64,000 bases of DNA from Cristatella mucedo (lineage: Eukaryota > Bryozoa > Phylactolaemata > Cristatellidae): positions 431,001-495,000 of the forward strand of contig WPIO01000117.1 of assembly GCA_009760855.2 (NCBI GenBank), read 5' to 3'. The translations under genes were made by a program, and so were the position numbers. Shown piece by piece: positions 53,798 through 64,000 of the stretch (the first letter of the stretch is position 1; the number at the start of each line of letters is the position of its first letter). The notes beneath the pieces are model-generated. The model made no database searches, was not told where the DNA came from, and saw nothing but the letters and a program-made list of their open reading frames with translations.

Positions 53798-53893
53798 ATA
53801 TAATTCATTTGCATAGTGCCCCTAGAGAACTTAATCTTTATTCAGGCGCTTCACGTATGCCTTGGGGCTCGAGCCCAAGACCTCACTCTACAG
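53798..53893 (-). mobile_element. SINE-1 fragment
   Basis: On the plus strand it reads ATTCATTTGCATAGTGCCCC ... GGCGCTTCACGTATGCCTTG, GGGCTCGAGCCC: tail and B-box part, broken by the LINE-B junction. Confidence 0.8.
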
Positions 53894-55325
53894 AGTCAGC
53901 ATTGCTTAGGGTATACAACGACCTACTTAGGAATGCAGACATGGGTAGAGTGTCTGCTTGTTTTGCTTGATCTTTCGGCAGCTTTTGATACCATCGCTCG
54001 CAAAGTTCTTCTAGAGCGCCTCTCATCTCGCATGGGCATCACTGGCACTGCTCTGCAGTGGTTCAGGTCCTATCTCAGTGGGAGACTCCGGAGTATTGAC
54101 GTGAATGGACAAAGATCATCTGAGGTACCTCCGAAATATGGCGTACCTCCGGGCTCCGTGCTAGGTCCGGTTCTTTTCACGGTTTATACTCTGCCTCTTG
54201 CTGATGTGATTGCCAAGCACAATCTAGGCTTTCACTTCTATGCGGATGGCACTCAGTTGTACCTTTGCTTTGATCCCTCCCAGCCTTCGAGCACCTCAAA
54301 TTCTCTCAACTCACCAGCTGCATGCATTAATGACATCCGCACATGGATGGCAGCAAATTTTCTAAAACTAAACGATGATAAAACTAACTTACTAGTTATG
54401 GGCAAACCCTGTGTGATTCAGAGATTGGAAAGGCTGACTCAAAATTGGCTCTGCCAGCATATCTCCTGTTGAATCAGCTCGAAATCTATGTGTCATATTC
54501 CAAAGCGACCTCTCGTTAGACGATCAGCTCCACAATCAAATCTGCCAATTTTCAGCTTCATGACATTGCTAAAATTCGGGCTTGTTTAGATAAGGATACC
54601 ACGTCCAAGTTGGTCCATGCATTCGTGACTTCCCTGCTCGACTTCTGCAACTCACTGCTTACTGGCCTACCAGCATGTGCGATCAGGCGATTGCAGCTGG
54701 TGCAAAACTCTGCAGCTAGGCTTGTCTGTCGTGAGCGTCGCAGTTGCCACATTACTCCACTTCTCCCGACCTACACTGGCTACCAGTCAAGCAAAGGATT
54801 GACTTCAAGGTTTTGTCGCTCACTTTTAGGTCCCTTCATTCTATGGCTCTCCAGCCTATCTGTCAGATATACTACCCAATCAGGCCAAGCATCGTACCAC
54901 CCGCTTTTCGGAATCCAACAGTCTATAAATACCTCGCACAAACCTCAAATCCTTTGGAGACCGTGCATTTAGTTCGTATGCTCCCAAAGCCTGGAACTCA
55001 CTCCCGACCTGCGTCTGAACATTCCCTGGCTTGACCACGTTTAAAAAGAACTTAAAAACACCGATTTAGGACCGCATTTAGTGGGTCCCTTTGATTCGTC
55101 CTTTATGTGCTTATGCGTGCTGACACTGTCCGTGCTGCCACTAACCACATTTGCATGGCTGACCCTGTGCATGTCACCCCTAATCATATTATTCATTTTG
55201 TTTGTTTTTCAAGCATGATTTTATTTACCATTCAATTGCAGTTCCCTTTGCAGAAATGTAAAGCGCCTAGAGAGAGATTGAGTTCTCTGAGGGTGCCTTA
55301 TCAAGTGCATTTTTATTACTATTAT
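53894..55325 (+). mobile_element. LINE-B copy with most of RT
   Basis: The plus frame 53816-54472 contains LLDLSAAFDTIARKVLLERL, FRSYLSGRLRSIDVNGQRSS, YGVPPGSVLGPVLF and the catalytic box as FYADGTQLYL. The second Asp of YADD is Gly, and QG is PG in the preceding motif, so activity is unlikely. C-terminal frames continue to 55034, and the 3' tail ends at 55325 with an ATT-like run. Confidence 0.92.
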
Positions 55326-56718
55326 TTTTAACCAGACCTTGATCGGGGCGAGCACCGTAACTGGACCAGACCAGCTCGGCAGGGTTCGTCAAAGTCCTTT
55401 GAAATGCACGAACCTAAGCCTCGCATGTGCGCCTCGCTGTGAGCGGACGTTTGCTAAGAGCAGCTGGCTAAAGCTGCGTCGTCGAGCTCAGTTACGCCTG
55501 ACTTGCCCAGCATCTAAAGCCTCTATCTATCTAAATCTATCGCGGAAGCCTCCTCGGCGAGTGATTCTTGGCAAAGAGATAAAGAACGCTTGATGTGAAA
55601 GCGATATGCTTGGACTGTGGCAATTCGGTCTGGCGCGTTTAGCTGCGTACTAATCGTGAAAACCACGTCTTTTGTGCGAAGTACCCTAAGAGAAACGGAT
55701 CGCCATTCCATCGCGAATTACAGCACCCCATGAGGAGCTATCGAGAGTTAGTTATAAGCAAGATGTCATGCATGGAGCCAGAGCAAGCGTGCCGAATCAA
55801 TCTAGTACCTTTCGGAGAATAGCATGCAAAAACACAGAAGATGGCACGGCCCCTGGAAAGTAGGAACCCGGCTTAGTAACAGCTGCTGAATTACGCTCAG
55901 GGAAGCAGGCACGGAAAAAAACGAGTTCGCTTCGATACTTTGCAAAAGCTCGCATTAAAGATGCTCTAACGCGCACGAGATTGAATTGAGTGTTCGAAAT
56001 AGAAATACAATTCTTTTACATCGGATCGCCTCGCTAAAGGCGACCCGACGTGCCGATCGTTCAGCCGCCTCCGCCTGCTGGTTGGTCAGGTGATGGGATG
56101 AGACGACCCTCTTCGGAGCCTGGCTGAGACGCCGCCGGCTACAGTAGCCGGCCGGTGTTCCTGCACGCCCCCTCGGTTCGGCCGACTACGCTCACTCTCG
56201 CGTCTCGGACCGGTTTCTCCCGAGTTCGCTGCGCCTTGAGCTCTTTCTCGCCACTTTGCTCAGCCATCGCTCCAGCGACTCGCAGCGGCAAACGCTGAGG
56301 AGAGTGCATACTTTTTTCTCTCGTTCTCGAGAGCGAAGTGATATTGCAGCCACGTTCACTTCACTTTAAGTGCTCGCCTTTTCGCCAACGCTACGAGTCT
56401 GCATTTCTTGCGGCTGCTAATTCGTCGACCGTTTGCCTTCGTTTTGTCCACGCACAGAAATAATCTGCCATCTTACTGCCGCCCTAGGCGACGGTTAAAC
56501 TCCAAACCCTGACCGCGTCAAAAATAAGTCAAAAATAGGTCGTACATGTGGGTTGCATTTTGAGTGCGCCGCAGGTCGAATATCTTGGTTAACCTGACCC
56601 TCGCCCCTCGCTCGCGGCCTCGCCCCTAGAGCGCGGCCTCGAGGACTTCAGTCGATCCGTCCATTCGCTGAGCTTCGCTGTTCGGCTACCGGCGCGACTG
56701 TCGTGGAAGCCACAAACT
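55326..56718. other. Unassigned, CpG-rich in second half
   Basis: No repeat or exon recognised. Sequence from about 56030 is rich in CpG. Confidence 0.4.
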
Positions 56719-57490
56719 ACATTTATTAATAATTATACAGTTGATTTAGTGTCCCAGGCGACTCAATCTCTTTCTAGACGCTCTGCATTTGCTGTAAAGG
56801 AAGCATGATAGAGTGGTTAGTTTTCCCATAGCTGGTAAGTTGGTTTTATCATTATTAAATCTAAGAAAATTTGCTGCCATCCATGTGCCAATGTCATCAA
56901 TACATGCAGCAGGGAAGTTAAAATTCGACGTTCTTTAGAGGCCGGGAGGGATCAAAGCAAAGGTACAGCTGAGTGTCATCTGCATTGAAGTGAAAGAATA
57001 TATTGTGCCTTGCAGTCACATTGGCTAGAGGGGGAGTATAAACCGGAAAAAGAACAGGACTAAGCACGGAGCCCTGAGGTAACCCATATTTTTGAGGTTC
57101 CTCGAATGATCTTTGTCCATTCACGTCAATACTCTGGAGTCTCCCACTGAGATAGGACCTGAACCATTGCAGAGCAGTGCCAGCGATGCCCAGGCGAGAT
57201 GAGAGGCGCTCTAGAAGAACTTTGTGATCAATAGTATCAAAAGCTGCCGAAAGATTGAGCAAAACAAGCAGAGAGACCTCGAGTCTGCTTTCTAAGCAGG
57301 TCGTAATACCCCCGAAGCCGACTCTGTGGAGTGCTTAGCTCTAAAACCACGCTGGAACTTACTAGCTGGGAAGGTAAAAGGGAGACTGGGTGGAAGTTGC
57401 TCAAGTTCTCTCGGTCTAGTGTTGCTTTCTCGAGTAGTGGCATGACTGCAGCCTTTTTGAAAGGTGCTGGGACATGACCTTAGGCGAACG
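56719..57490 (-). mobile_element. LINE-B copy, internally deleted
   Basis: The 3' tail (AATTATACAGTTG...GGCGACTCAATCTCTTTCTA) jumps at about 56820 to the end of RT. The minus frame 57262-56918 carries LSAAFDTIDHKVLLERLSSR, YGLPQGSVLSPVLF and FHFNADDTQLYL. Confidence 0.88.
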
Positions 57491-57835
57491 ACATATTTAC
57501 GATGTTAATTATGCACGGCAGCAGCAGATCGCTGCATCGTCGAAGCAGGACAGTGGGAATACGCTTGTAACACTACGAAGCGCCCCCTCGCGGTGGCGTC
57601 TGTTGATGGAAGACGCAGCCGCTGACCAGCGCTGAGGGATTCTGCTGCTGAAGCAGCGGCGGCTCGCTTTTCGGAAAGCAAACGCTGAAAGAATGCAGCC
57701 CTCGATAGGCACTGGCGCAGCCGTATGCATGAGCCTGTAATACAGGGGCGATCACCTATCGCCCAATGCTGCTGTTGGGGTGCTCCGACACAGGATTAGC
57801 TACGCACGAGGTAACGCCGAGTGGCGCTCTTGGGT
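57491..57835. other. Unassigned sequence
   Basis: Nothing recognised. Minus frames at 57755-57509 have no identifiable product. Confidence 0.35.
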
Positions 57836-58805
57836 AATGTAATGTAATGTATCTCCGTCAGTAACTCCACAAAGTCATAAAGACCATGGAGGTGTTACGC
57901 AGGAGAGTTTTGTATAGCACACTCACAGCCTAAGCGGCTTTCGGTACGCATTCGGTAGCCAACAGACTTCATCTCACACAACAAAGAGAAAGTGGGAAGC
58001 ATAGCAGAGTCAGGAGAGCGGTTGAGGTAGTGAGTAGCATAGAAGTAGCAGTTCAGGACCGCTGAAAAAGATGTGCCATAGTCGGCAGTTGGAGAGTAGT
58101 TGTCGTTTCGCAAGAATTGTGGAAGCGAGTTCCACAGTCTAGGACCTGCAGAGCTAAAGCTTCTGTCGCCAACTGTCTTTAAGCTGAGGAATGGGACAGC
58201 TAATTTATTGTCCACACAGGACCTGAGGGCACGAACAGGCTGAAACTGATGCAGCAGTTCAGCTAGGTACGAAGGAGCTAAGCCGTGGCGGGCCTTGTGG
58301 GTCAGCGTAAGAACTTTGCTCTGTATCCTTTGCTCAATCGGCAACCATCCTAGCTCTTTCAGCAGTGGTCACACGTGCTCAAACCGCTGGGACTTGAAGA
58401 CCAGCCTTGCAGCCATATTCATAGTCAGCTGTAGTGGCATAATAGCTTTCTTTGGCAGCCCAGCCAAGAGGGAATTACAATAATCAAGCCGAGACAGAAC
58501 TAAAGAGCTAGTTAAATTTTTTACAAGCCACTGTGGGAGACAGCTCCTAATCTTGGATAGGGATCGGATGTGATGGCTAGCTGTAGAGGTAGTCTTCTGA
58601 ATGAAGCTTTTGAAATTGAGGCAGCTGTCGAACACGACACCTAGATTACGAGCACGTGGTGAAGGTCGCACAATAGCATTACCTATTAGAACAGCAAAGC
58701 CTTTTAATCCAGCTACACGCTTAAGCTGTCCTATGAGCAGCAGTTCGGTTTTATCGTCATTTAATTTCAGGAAGTTTTCCGACATCCAGGATCGAATATC
58801 AGGGG
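57836..58805 (-). mobile_element. LINE-A copy, 5'-truncated
   Basis: The 3' pentamer run TAATGTAATGTAATG lies at 57836-57850. Minus frames 58344-57895 and 58848-58369 carry ENFLKLNDDKTELLLIGQLK, SRLDYCNSLLAGLPKKAIMP and GPRLWNSLPQFLRNDNYSPT, split by one frame change at about 58370. This is the longest LINE-A C-terminal stretch in the window. Confidence 0.93.
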
Positions 58806-60431
58806 GGTAGTCTTGAGCGCAGACTTGCATTCTTTCTGCTATTTGCATTCTCTCTGCTGTTGAGCGAGACCAGCGGAAGGGAGCGGAGCTGCGCAGCAGC
58901 CTACGCCATGCGAGCCTAGCTGCAGAGCGGCTCTGCAGAGCACGCTACTCGATCGGCGGCTGGCTACGCCACGCGCGCCGCCGTTGCCATTCGCCACCGT
59001 CCGGCTACGACCAGCCGCAGACCAGAAGCACTTACGCAAGGGTCGGATTACGCAAGAGCCAGAGCAGAGCGCTGCCGTCGGCAGCGCTCTGCTCCGCTCG
59101 CCGAACCGTTTCGCCGGCGACAACACGTCGGCCATATTCGCCCCATAGCGCGGTCGGGCTCGAGCCTCCGAGCCGCTCTCACTTGCCGCGCTCCTGGCGG
59201 CGCGGCCGTCGCCGAAGAGAGAGTGGCGGCGGCCTGGGAACTGGGCCTCGCTCGCCCCTGCAGACGGCTGCGTTCGCACGGCGCCCGCCCGCGGGGCAAG
59301 CCCGTGGTGCAAGCTCTGGTGCGGTGGGCGCCGTGCAGGTGAAGTGCACGTTTTTTTAAAGCGTCGCTAGCGAGCGTTTACGGCAAGCCGACGGAGGGGC
59401 GGCCGACCCTCGAGCGGCGAATTGTGTAAATACAGGACACGGCCGCGCCCGGTGGCCCAGATACATAGCGTAATTGCACCGGAACCCTCTAGCCAATGCT
59501 GATACAGCAGTGAGAAGCCGGTTCAATTGTTTATTGTCTAGTATTCACCCGCCGCCGCGGCCGAGCACATCCGCGGCCGGTGCGCTGCCCGACGGGCGAA
59601 AGCTTACAATCGGCGGGCCTGGCGGGTCTGGCCTCTGGCGCTCGACAGACACTGGTAGCCAGCGGCCCGTCGCTTTTGACGCGGCCGCGGCCGAGTGGTC
59701 GACTGACTGGGAGTGTGCCGGCCGGCAGTAGGAGGCTGCTGTCTAGCTGCTGCCTCTGACTGCCGCTGCTATAGAGCTTGCTACAGCGAGCGACTGCTTT
59801 CTGCTGCTCGTCTGTTGCTTGCTTTATCTCCTCGCTCCTGCTGCTTGCTGCCGCCACCTCCGCTGCAGCCACCAAGGTCTTAGTGCAATCAGCAGTCTCG
59901 AATCGTTGGCGAAAAGTGGACATTTAAACACACGCGGCTAAAGCTGAATCCTGGTTTACCAGCTGAGCGCCTGCGAGAGCCGCGCGAAGGGAGGGAGAGA
60001 TAATCTCCAATCGTCGAGTTTGATGCTGGAATTCCAGCTCTTGCGGTGAGAAACGGCATCCGTTCCGTCGTCAGTCGTGCGTCGTGACGTGGAGAATTCA
60101 TTTAGGCTGCGTCGACTCTAGTGGATACTTCCCGGAGCACCAGTTCGCGCTTGCCTGGCCCGAGTATATTCGTCCGGTCGCAGCGAGTCCACTTCTCCCC
60201 TTCTCGATATCCAATACCAGCAGCTAAGATCCACGAGCTGCCTCTCTAGAGACGCAGCGCCTCAACTGGTGCTCTCCCCCCCCCCACGCGACTGACGCCC
60301 CCTGCACCTACCGGAACTCGACGAATTAGGGCATCCGGTTTCGCTACCGAACTAGATAGGGAAATATCTCTCGTTGGGCAAACGTGAGCAGGCCGCAAGT
60401 TCGAAAACGAGGTCAGTTATGCCATTCACTG
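58806..60431. other. CpG-rich unassigned region
   Basis: High G+C with many CpG. A hairpin with 15-bp arms lies at 59062-59076 and 59080-59094. No coding block with splice support. Confidence 0.45.
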
Positions 60432-60598
60432 GGCCGGGATAGCCCAGGAGGTAAGGTGCTCGCTCTTCACGGCCGAGGTCGCGGGTTCGAACTCTGCAGT
60501 TGGATGATTACTTATAGCCAACTGCAAGCGGTGGTGTGATAGCCGATAAGGCTCTTCTGCCTTGATACGTATGAGGCTGTTAAAAATCAGCTTTCTTA
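60432..60598 (+). mobile_element. SINE-2 copy, well preserved head
   Basis: A box GATAGCCCAGGAGGTAAGGT, CTCGCTCTTCACGGCCGAGG, B box GGTTCGAACTC, GCCAACTGCAAGCGGTGG, and end GGCTGTTAAAAATCAGCT. Confidence 0.93.
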
Positions 60599-61261
60599 GC
60601 CAGTCATTGTGACATGATTACGACGCCGACGTTTAATGCGAAGTCATTGCAGAAGACAGCGTGATTGGGCAGACGGCTAGCTGCCGGGTGGGTTGGGGGT
60701 AGGGGTGGGTATCCGTTTACCCGCCCGCTATCCGCGGCGCCGAGCTGTCGGAATACGTTGGTGCTGCAGTACTTTCAACCGCTACTCACGCTTGGCCGGC
60801 GTGTGCGAACAGCCTGCACGCTTACAAGCTCCCGCGTCGGCAGCGTGATTTTCTTCCGGAAGGCAGTCCGAGAGAGCTTGGAATCAAACGGCAGCAGAAG
60901 TGGCGGGTAAAGCAGTGGCGACCGCAGCAGTGGCAGCAGCAGTGGCAGCAGCAGAGGCAGCAGCAGTGGCAGCAGCCAGACAGCCAGTAGCTGTACGAGC
61001 GGTAGCTTCGCAGACCGTTCGCAGCCTCACCAGGGTCAAGCGTACCTCGGCCCTGTCGTTGCCGCGAATGAGATTTTGCAGAAGCCTTCTGAGCGACGAG
61101 CCGACGGCGACCCCCGACCGGAAGCGCTTTCTGCTCGTCGTTGGCGGCGGAAGTCACGATCCCACCAGTTCTTTCGAAACGCTGCGTGCCGAGGCTTCGG
61201 CATTTCCTCTCCAGCCGTCCTAGGCTTCTATCGCTACGCTACTTCGCCCTGAGTGCTCTGT
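60599..61261. other. Unassigned, contains GCAGCAGTGGCAG repeats
   Basis: Imperfect GCAGCA/GTGGCA trinucleotide repeats at 60920-60980 give an Ala/Val-rich frame (60900-61223). There is no gene evidence. Confidence 0.4.
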
Positions 61262-61335
61262 CGTCTCGGCTGCTGCAATTAATTCCTCCTTGTTGCGCGG
61301 CGAGATGCAGTCAGGTGGCTACGGTATGCGAGTCG
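61262..61335 (+). mobile_element. Old LINE-A fragment
   Basis: TGTTGCGCGGCGAGATGCAG and GGCTACGGTATGCGAGTCGA align by eye with LINE-A TTGTTGCGTGAGACGAAGTC / GGCTACCGAATGCGTACCGA. Confidence 0.5.
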
Positions 61336-61423
61336 AAAGCCGTGCGCATATCATGACGAAATTCAGGAGGAGTCGGGCGGATTGGCGTGAGGGAGAGCAG
61401 GAGTGAGAGAGCAAAAGCGAGAG

Positions 61424-61426
61424 TGA

Positions 61427-61491
<65 letters not shown>

Positions 61492-61492
61492 G

Positions 61493-61551
<59 letters not shown>

Positions 61552-61552
61552 G
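61424..61552 (+). repeat. GA microsatellite
   Basis: GA runs broken by ATAGGGAGAAAG, ending in a G7 run next to a SINE-2. Confidence 0.97.
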
Positions 61553-61556
61553 GGGG

Positions 61557-61720
61557 GTCTTAGCCCAGGGGTAAGGCGCTAGATCCTTCGCGACGCAGGT
61601 GATGGGGTTGTAGTCTTGCTGCAGGCAATTATTTACCGTCCATTCGAAGCGGGGCGATAGCCACTAAGTCTGTTTTAGAGCTGTAAAAGTGCGGTTTTTG
61701 AATTAGCCGACCTGTTCTTT
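61557..61720 (+). mobile_element. SINE-2 copy, diverged
   Basis: TTAGCCCAGGGGTAAGGCGC, a degraded B box, the GCAGGCAATTATTTACCGTC body, and 3' GTTTTTGAATTAGCCGACCT. Confidence 0.75.
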
Positions 61721-61799
61721 CTACTGTCCCTTTTACTAGAGGGAGAGAAAAGAGAGAACAGGAAGTTTAGGAAGGGAAAACAATAAGAAACAGATTGAG

Positions 61800-62165
61800 A
61801 TGACAGCGAACGGGAGAAATGCGCGAGCTACAGCGAGCGAGAGAAAAGAGCGAGCGAGAGCTCCCTTGGCTCGCCGGCGCTCGTATGAAAAAGAGAAGCG
61901 TGCGGAAAAGCGCGTCCGGTACTTCGGTACTCCGGTACTTCGACAATTGGTGCAGCAGCAGCAGCAGCAGCATTCCAAAGAGGTCAAGGCCATCGACAGT
62001 CGCGCGGAGCTGAAGACTCTCAGGACACGCACTGTCGTGGCCTCGGACAATCTCCCTCGGCGGGCGGGCGGGCGGGCGGGGGCATACATGGCTGGCGATG
62101 TGCGTACGTTCGTTTGGCAGCTAATACTCAGCGAAATGACTAAACAGCTGGCAGACTGTCGCTAA
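61800..62165 (+). CDS. Unrecognised 121-codon open frame
   Basis: Starts with ATG. It has a very basic N-terminal half (SERKERARAPLARRRSYEKE), a Gln run from CAG repeats (LVQQQQQQH), and an end reading MAGDVRTFVWQLILSEMTKQ. No neighbour, splice signal or domain supports function. It may be chance in G+C-rich DNA. Confidence 0.2.
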   Translation: MTANGRNARATASERKERARAPLARRRSYEKEKRAEKRVRYFGTPVLRQLVQQQQQQHSKEVKAIDSRAELKTLRTRTVVASDNLPRRAGGRAGAYMAGDVRTFVWQLILSEMTKQLADCR

Positions 62166-62222
62166 AGAGAACCAGGTTTAGTCAGGTTATCCCCGATATA
62201 TCGGCCAGGTCAGGTTACGTGA

Positions 62223-62429
62223 ATGAATTTTTCGCCGTTCATACGCCAGCTTATCGATGATATTTCAAAAGCGGTGGCCAGCTCAAAGCCAATGGCTACG
62301 CCTCCGCGCATCTTACGAACGCCGTCGACTAGACATTCGGGTGATCGCCCCCTCTCGCCTCGGATGTATAAGTCTCATCTAAAAAGTAAACAGTGGTTAC
62401 GTAAGCTGAATCCAAAGCCAGACCTTTGA
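62223..62429 (+). CDS. Unrecognised 68-codon open frame
   Basis: ATG-started: MNFSPFIRQLIDDISKAVAS, then SKPMATPPRILRTPSTRHSG and KSHLKSKQWLRKLNPKPDL, stop TGA. Basic and Ser/Pro-rich. It begins 57 nt after the previous open frame. No family is recognised. Confidence 0.22.
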   Translation: MNFSPFIRQLIDDISKAVASSKPMATPPRILRTPSTRHSGDRPLSPRMYKSHLKSKQWLRKLNPKPDL

Positions 62430-62659
62430 ACCCTCGCCTGGACGCCATTGACGCTCCTCGCTGTCATCCCCTTTCGCTTGCATGAGGAGGATCTCGTCCG
62501 GTTGAAATTCACATTTTGAGTCTGCGACAGACTAAAAAAAGACGCTAGTTGACGCACTATCTTAAGCCACCGAGTACTAGAAAAGCCGATCGATGAAATC
62601 GAAACGAAACAGGCGAAGATCGCACCTGCTCGGAGAGCAGTTCACTCCACTGCAATACA
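62430..62659. other. Unassigned sequence
   Basis: Nothing recognised. Confidence 0.3.
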
Positions 62660-62747
62660 CCCCTCTGTCTCTCTCTCTCTCTGCTCTCTGTCTGTCCCTC
62701 CTCTCCCTTCTCTGTCTGTCTGTCTGACTGTCTGTCTGTCTGTCTGA

Positions 62748-62789
<42 letters not shown>

Positions 62790-62845
62790 TTCTTTCTCCC
62801 CCTCTGCTCTCTCGGTCCCCCTCTCCCTTCTCTCTATCTCTCCCT

Positions 62846-62878
<33 letters not shown>

Positions 62879-62925
62879 CTCCCCCTCTGCTCTCTCGGTC
62901 CCCCTCTCCCTTCTCTCTATCTCTC

Positions 62926-62984
<59 letters not shown>

Positions 62985-62985
62985 C
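62660..62985 (+). repeat. CT-rich repeat with internal duplication
   Basis: CT and CTGT runs. A segment of about 80 bp containing TCTTTCTTTCTCCCCCTCTG and CGGTCCCCCTCTCCCTTC occurs twice (from about 62787 and 62868). Confidence 0.95.
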
Positions 62986-63592
62986 TCTAGCTGTATACGT
63001 GCTCGCGCATGCAAACGCAAGTACGCCGCTATTTCTCAATCCCGCACCCAGCTTGTTCGCTTTCAGAGCGTTTCCTGGAATGCGATGACGATGGCTGAGG
63101 AAAAGCGCCGGAAGCTGGGCAACTTCCGCCGGACCGTACGCTCGGCCTTCCATAGCTCACTTCAGCGGCTTGCACTGCAAAGCGTCATCTGGCCTTCGGC
63201 AGAGCTGCGAAGTGTCGCCACCCCTTTGAAGCTATGTCCCGGACGTGGCAGGGTCCATTAGGGCTACCCGGAAGCGCGAGCCACGATTGCGTAAGGCATC
63301 GCCCGCGCTCTCTGAGAGCCGGAGTTGGAGTGGGGCGAAGCCAGCGCCCGCTGTCTTCCCCTCCTCGTCACTCTCTCTCTCTCGCGACTGCTCAATCCGG
63401 GTCGCACGATTGACAGCGATCGATCTGCCGTTTCTAAAATAAGCTATGGCTCCGGTTTGCCAATTTTGCCTACGGCTTTTCGGATTCGCCTAGAAAGTTT
63501 TCCGAAACTGTGCATGCGTACGGCATCTATTCGCAATGCCTCCATTCCTTCATCCGGTAGTGCGTACGAGGGGCGTCCGCATTATCCGGCAG

Positions 63593-63593
<1 letters not shown>
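62986..63593. other. Unassigned sequence
   Basis: Short open frames only; nothing recognised. Confidence 0.35.
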
Positions 63594-63633
<40 letters not shown>

Positions 63634-63634
63634 A
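63594..63634 (+). repeat. TA microsatellite
   Basis: TATATAATATATATATATAT, adjoining the 3' end of a SINE-1. Confidence 0.95.
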
Positions 63635-63635
63635 A

Positions 63636-63778
63636 TAATTCATTTGTATAGCGCCCTAAGAGAACTTAATCACTATTCAGGCGCTTCACACATGCCTCAG
63701 GGCTCGAGCCCGCGACCTCAGCAAAGACCTTGGTCGGTGGCGAGCACCTTAATCGCTGCGCCAAACCAGCTCGCCGTT
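63636..63778 (-). mobile_element. SINE-1 copy, well preserved
   Basis: On the minus strand: GGCGCAGCGATTAAGGTGCT, GACCAAGGTCTTTGCTGAGG, B box CGGGCTCGAGCCC, and tail GCGCCTGAATAGTGATTAAG...CTCTTAGGGCGCTATACAAA. TA repeats follow the tail, as in the 38.0-kb copy. Confidence 0.93.
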
Positions 63779-64000
63779 CGCCGGCCTTGCTGCTAAGCAG
63801 CTCGCCGGTTCGTATCTCGTCTACTTGGCCGACGTCAGCGCGGACAGCAGAGACGATTGGACGATTGCAACGAGAAACATCCGGCCTTCGAAGCGTCGCT
63901 TCGAAGGGAACGCGGGCGAGACGACACGCGGGCGCCGCGGCTCGCGGCGGCCATTCCGAAGCGGCGACGCAGCGCGCGAGCTCGAGTCGAAGCCGACTCG
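63779..64000. other. CpG-rich end of window
   Basis: A hairpin lies at 63885-63907 (CCTTCGAAGC arms). No coding evidence. Confidence 0.4.

Overview
The window looks like nuclear DNA of a multicellular animal. There are no operons or ribosome-binding sites. Plausible protein-coding sequence appears only as short open blocks bounded by AG/GT splice signals. Roughly half of the first 58 kb is retrotransposon debris. CpG is not obviously depleted and the tRNA-headed SINEs do not resemble mammalian ones, so an invertebrate (perhaps a lophotrochozoan or flatworm) is my guess, but the sequence alone does not settle the taxon. All family names rest on motif reading from memory, not on a search.

Repeats. 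Two L2/CR1-like LINE families dominate, each many times 5'-truncated. I call them LINE-A (3' end in a TAATG/ATTAC pentamer run) and LINE-B (3' end in an ATT/AAT triplet run after a short stem such as AATCTC...GAGATT). Older LINE relics lie between them. Two tRNA-derived SINE families accompany them. SINE-1 carries a 3' tail resembling that of LINE-B. SINE-2 (A box like TAGCCCAGGAGG, B box GGTTCGAATCC, 3' end like CTGTTGAATCAGCT) occurs at least 12 times, 11 of them on the + strand. DNA transposons are represented by a dead Tc1-like transposase (8.1-9.1 kb), a 182-bp hAT element of the SPIN type with an 8-bp target duplication (50.3 kb) and a doubtful pogo/Tc2-like MITE (50.9 kb). Simple repeats and minisatellites (24-, 18- and 14-bp units) are abundant.

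Host coding potential. Between 15.7 and 29.7 kb the + strand holds a chain of about 12 predicted exons whose splice phases agree at most junctions. They encode a Leu/Ala/Cys-rich, probably helical protein that I do not recognise. LINEs, SINEs and minisatellites sit in the introns. A possible last exon (stop at 40826-40828, AATAAA at 41016) may end the same gene or another one. A second, weaker set of + strand exon candidates lies at 45.4-49.9 kb.

From about 51.3 kb to the end the DNA is visibly richer in G+C and CpG, with fewer long ORFs that look coding. It could be a CpG-rich regulatory domain. No complete gene, rRNA, stand-alone tRNA gene or CRISPR array was found. A recurring oddity is a set of short, perfect or near-perfect inverted repeats with 0-8 nt spacers, one of them at a strand switch inside LINE-B sequence.
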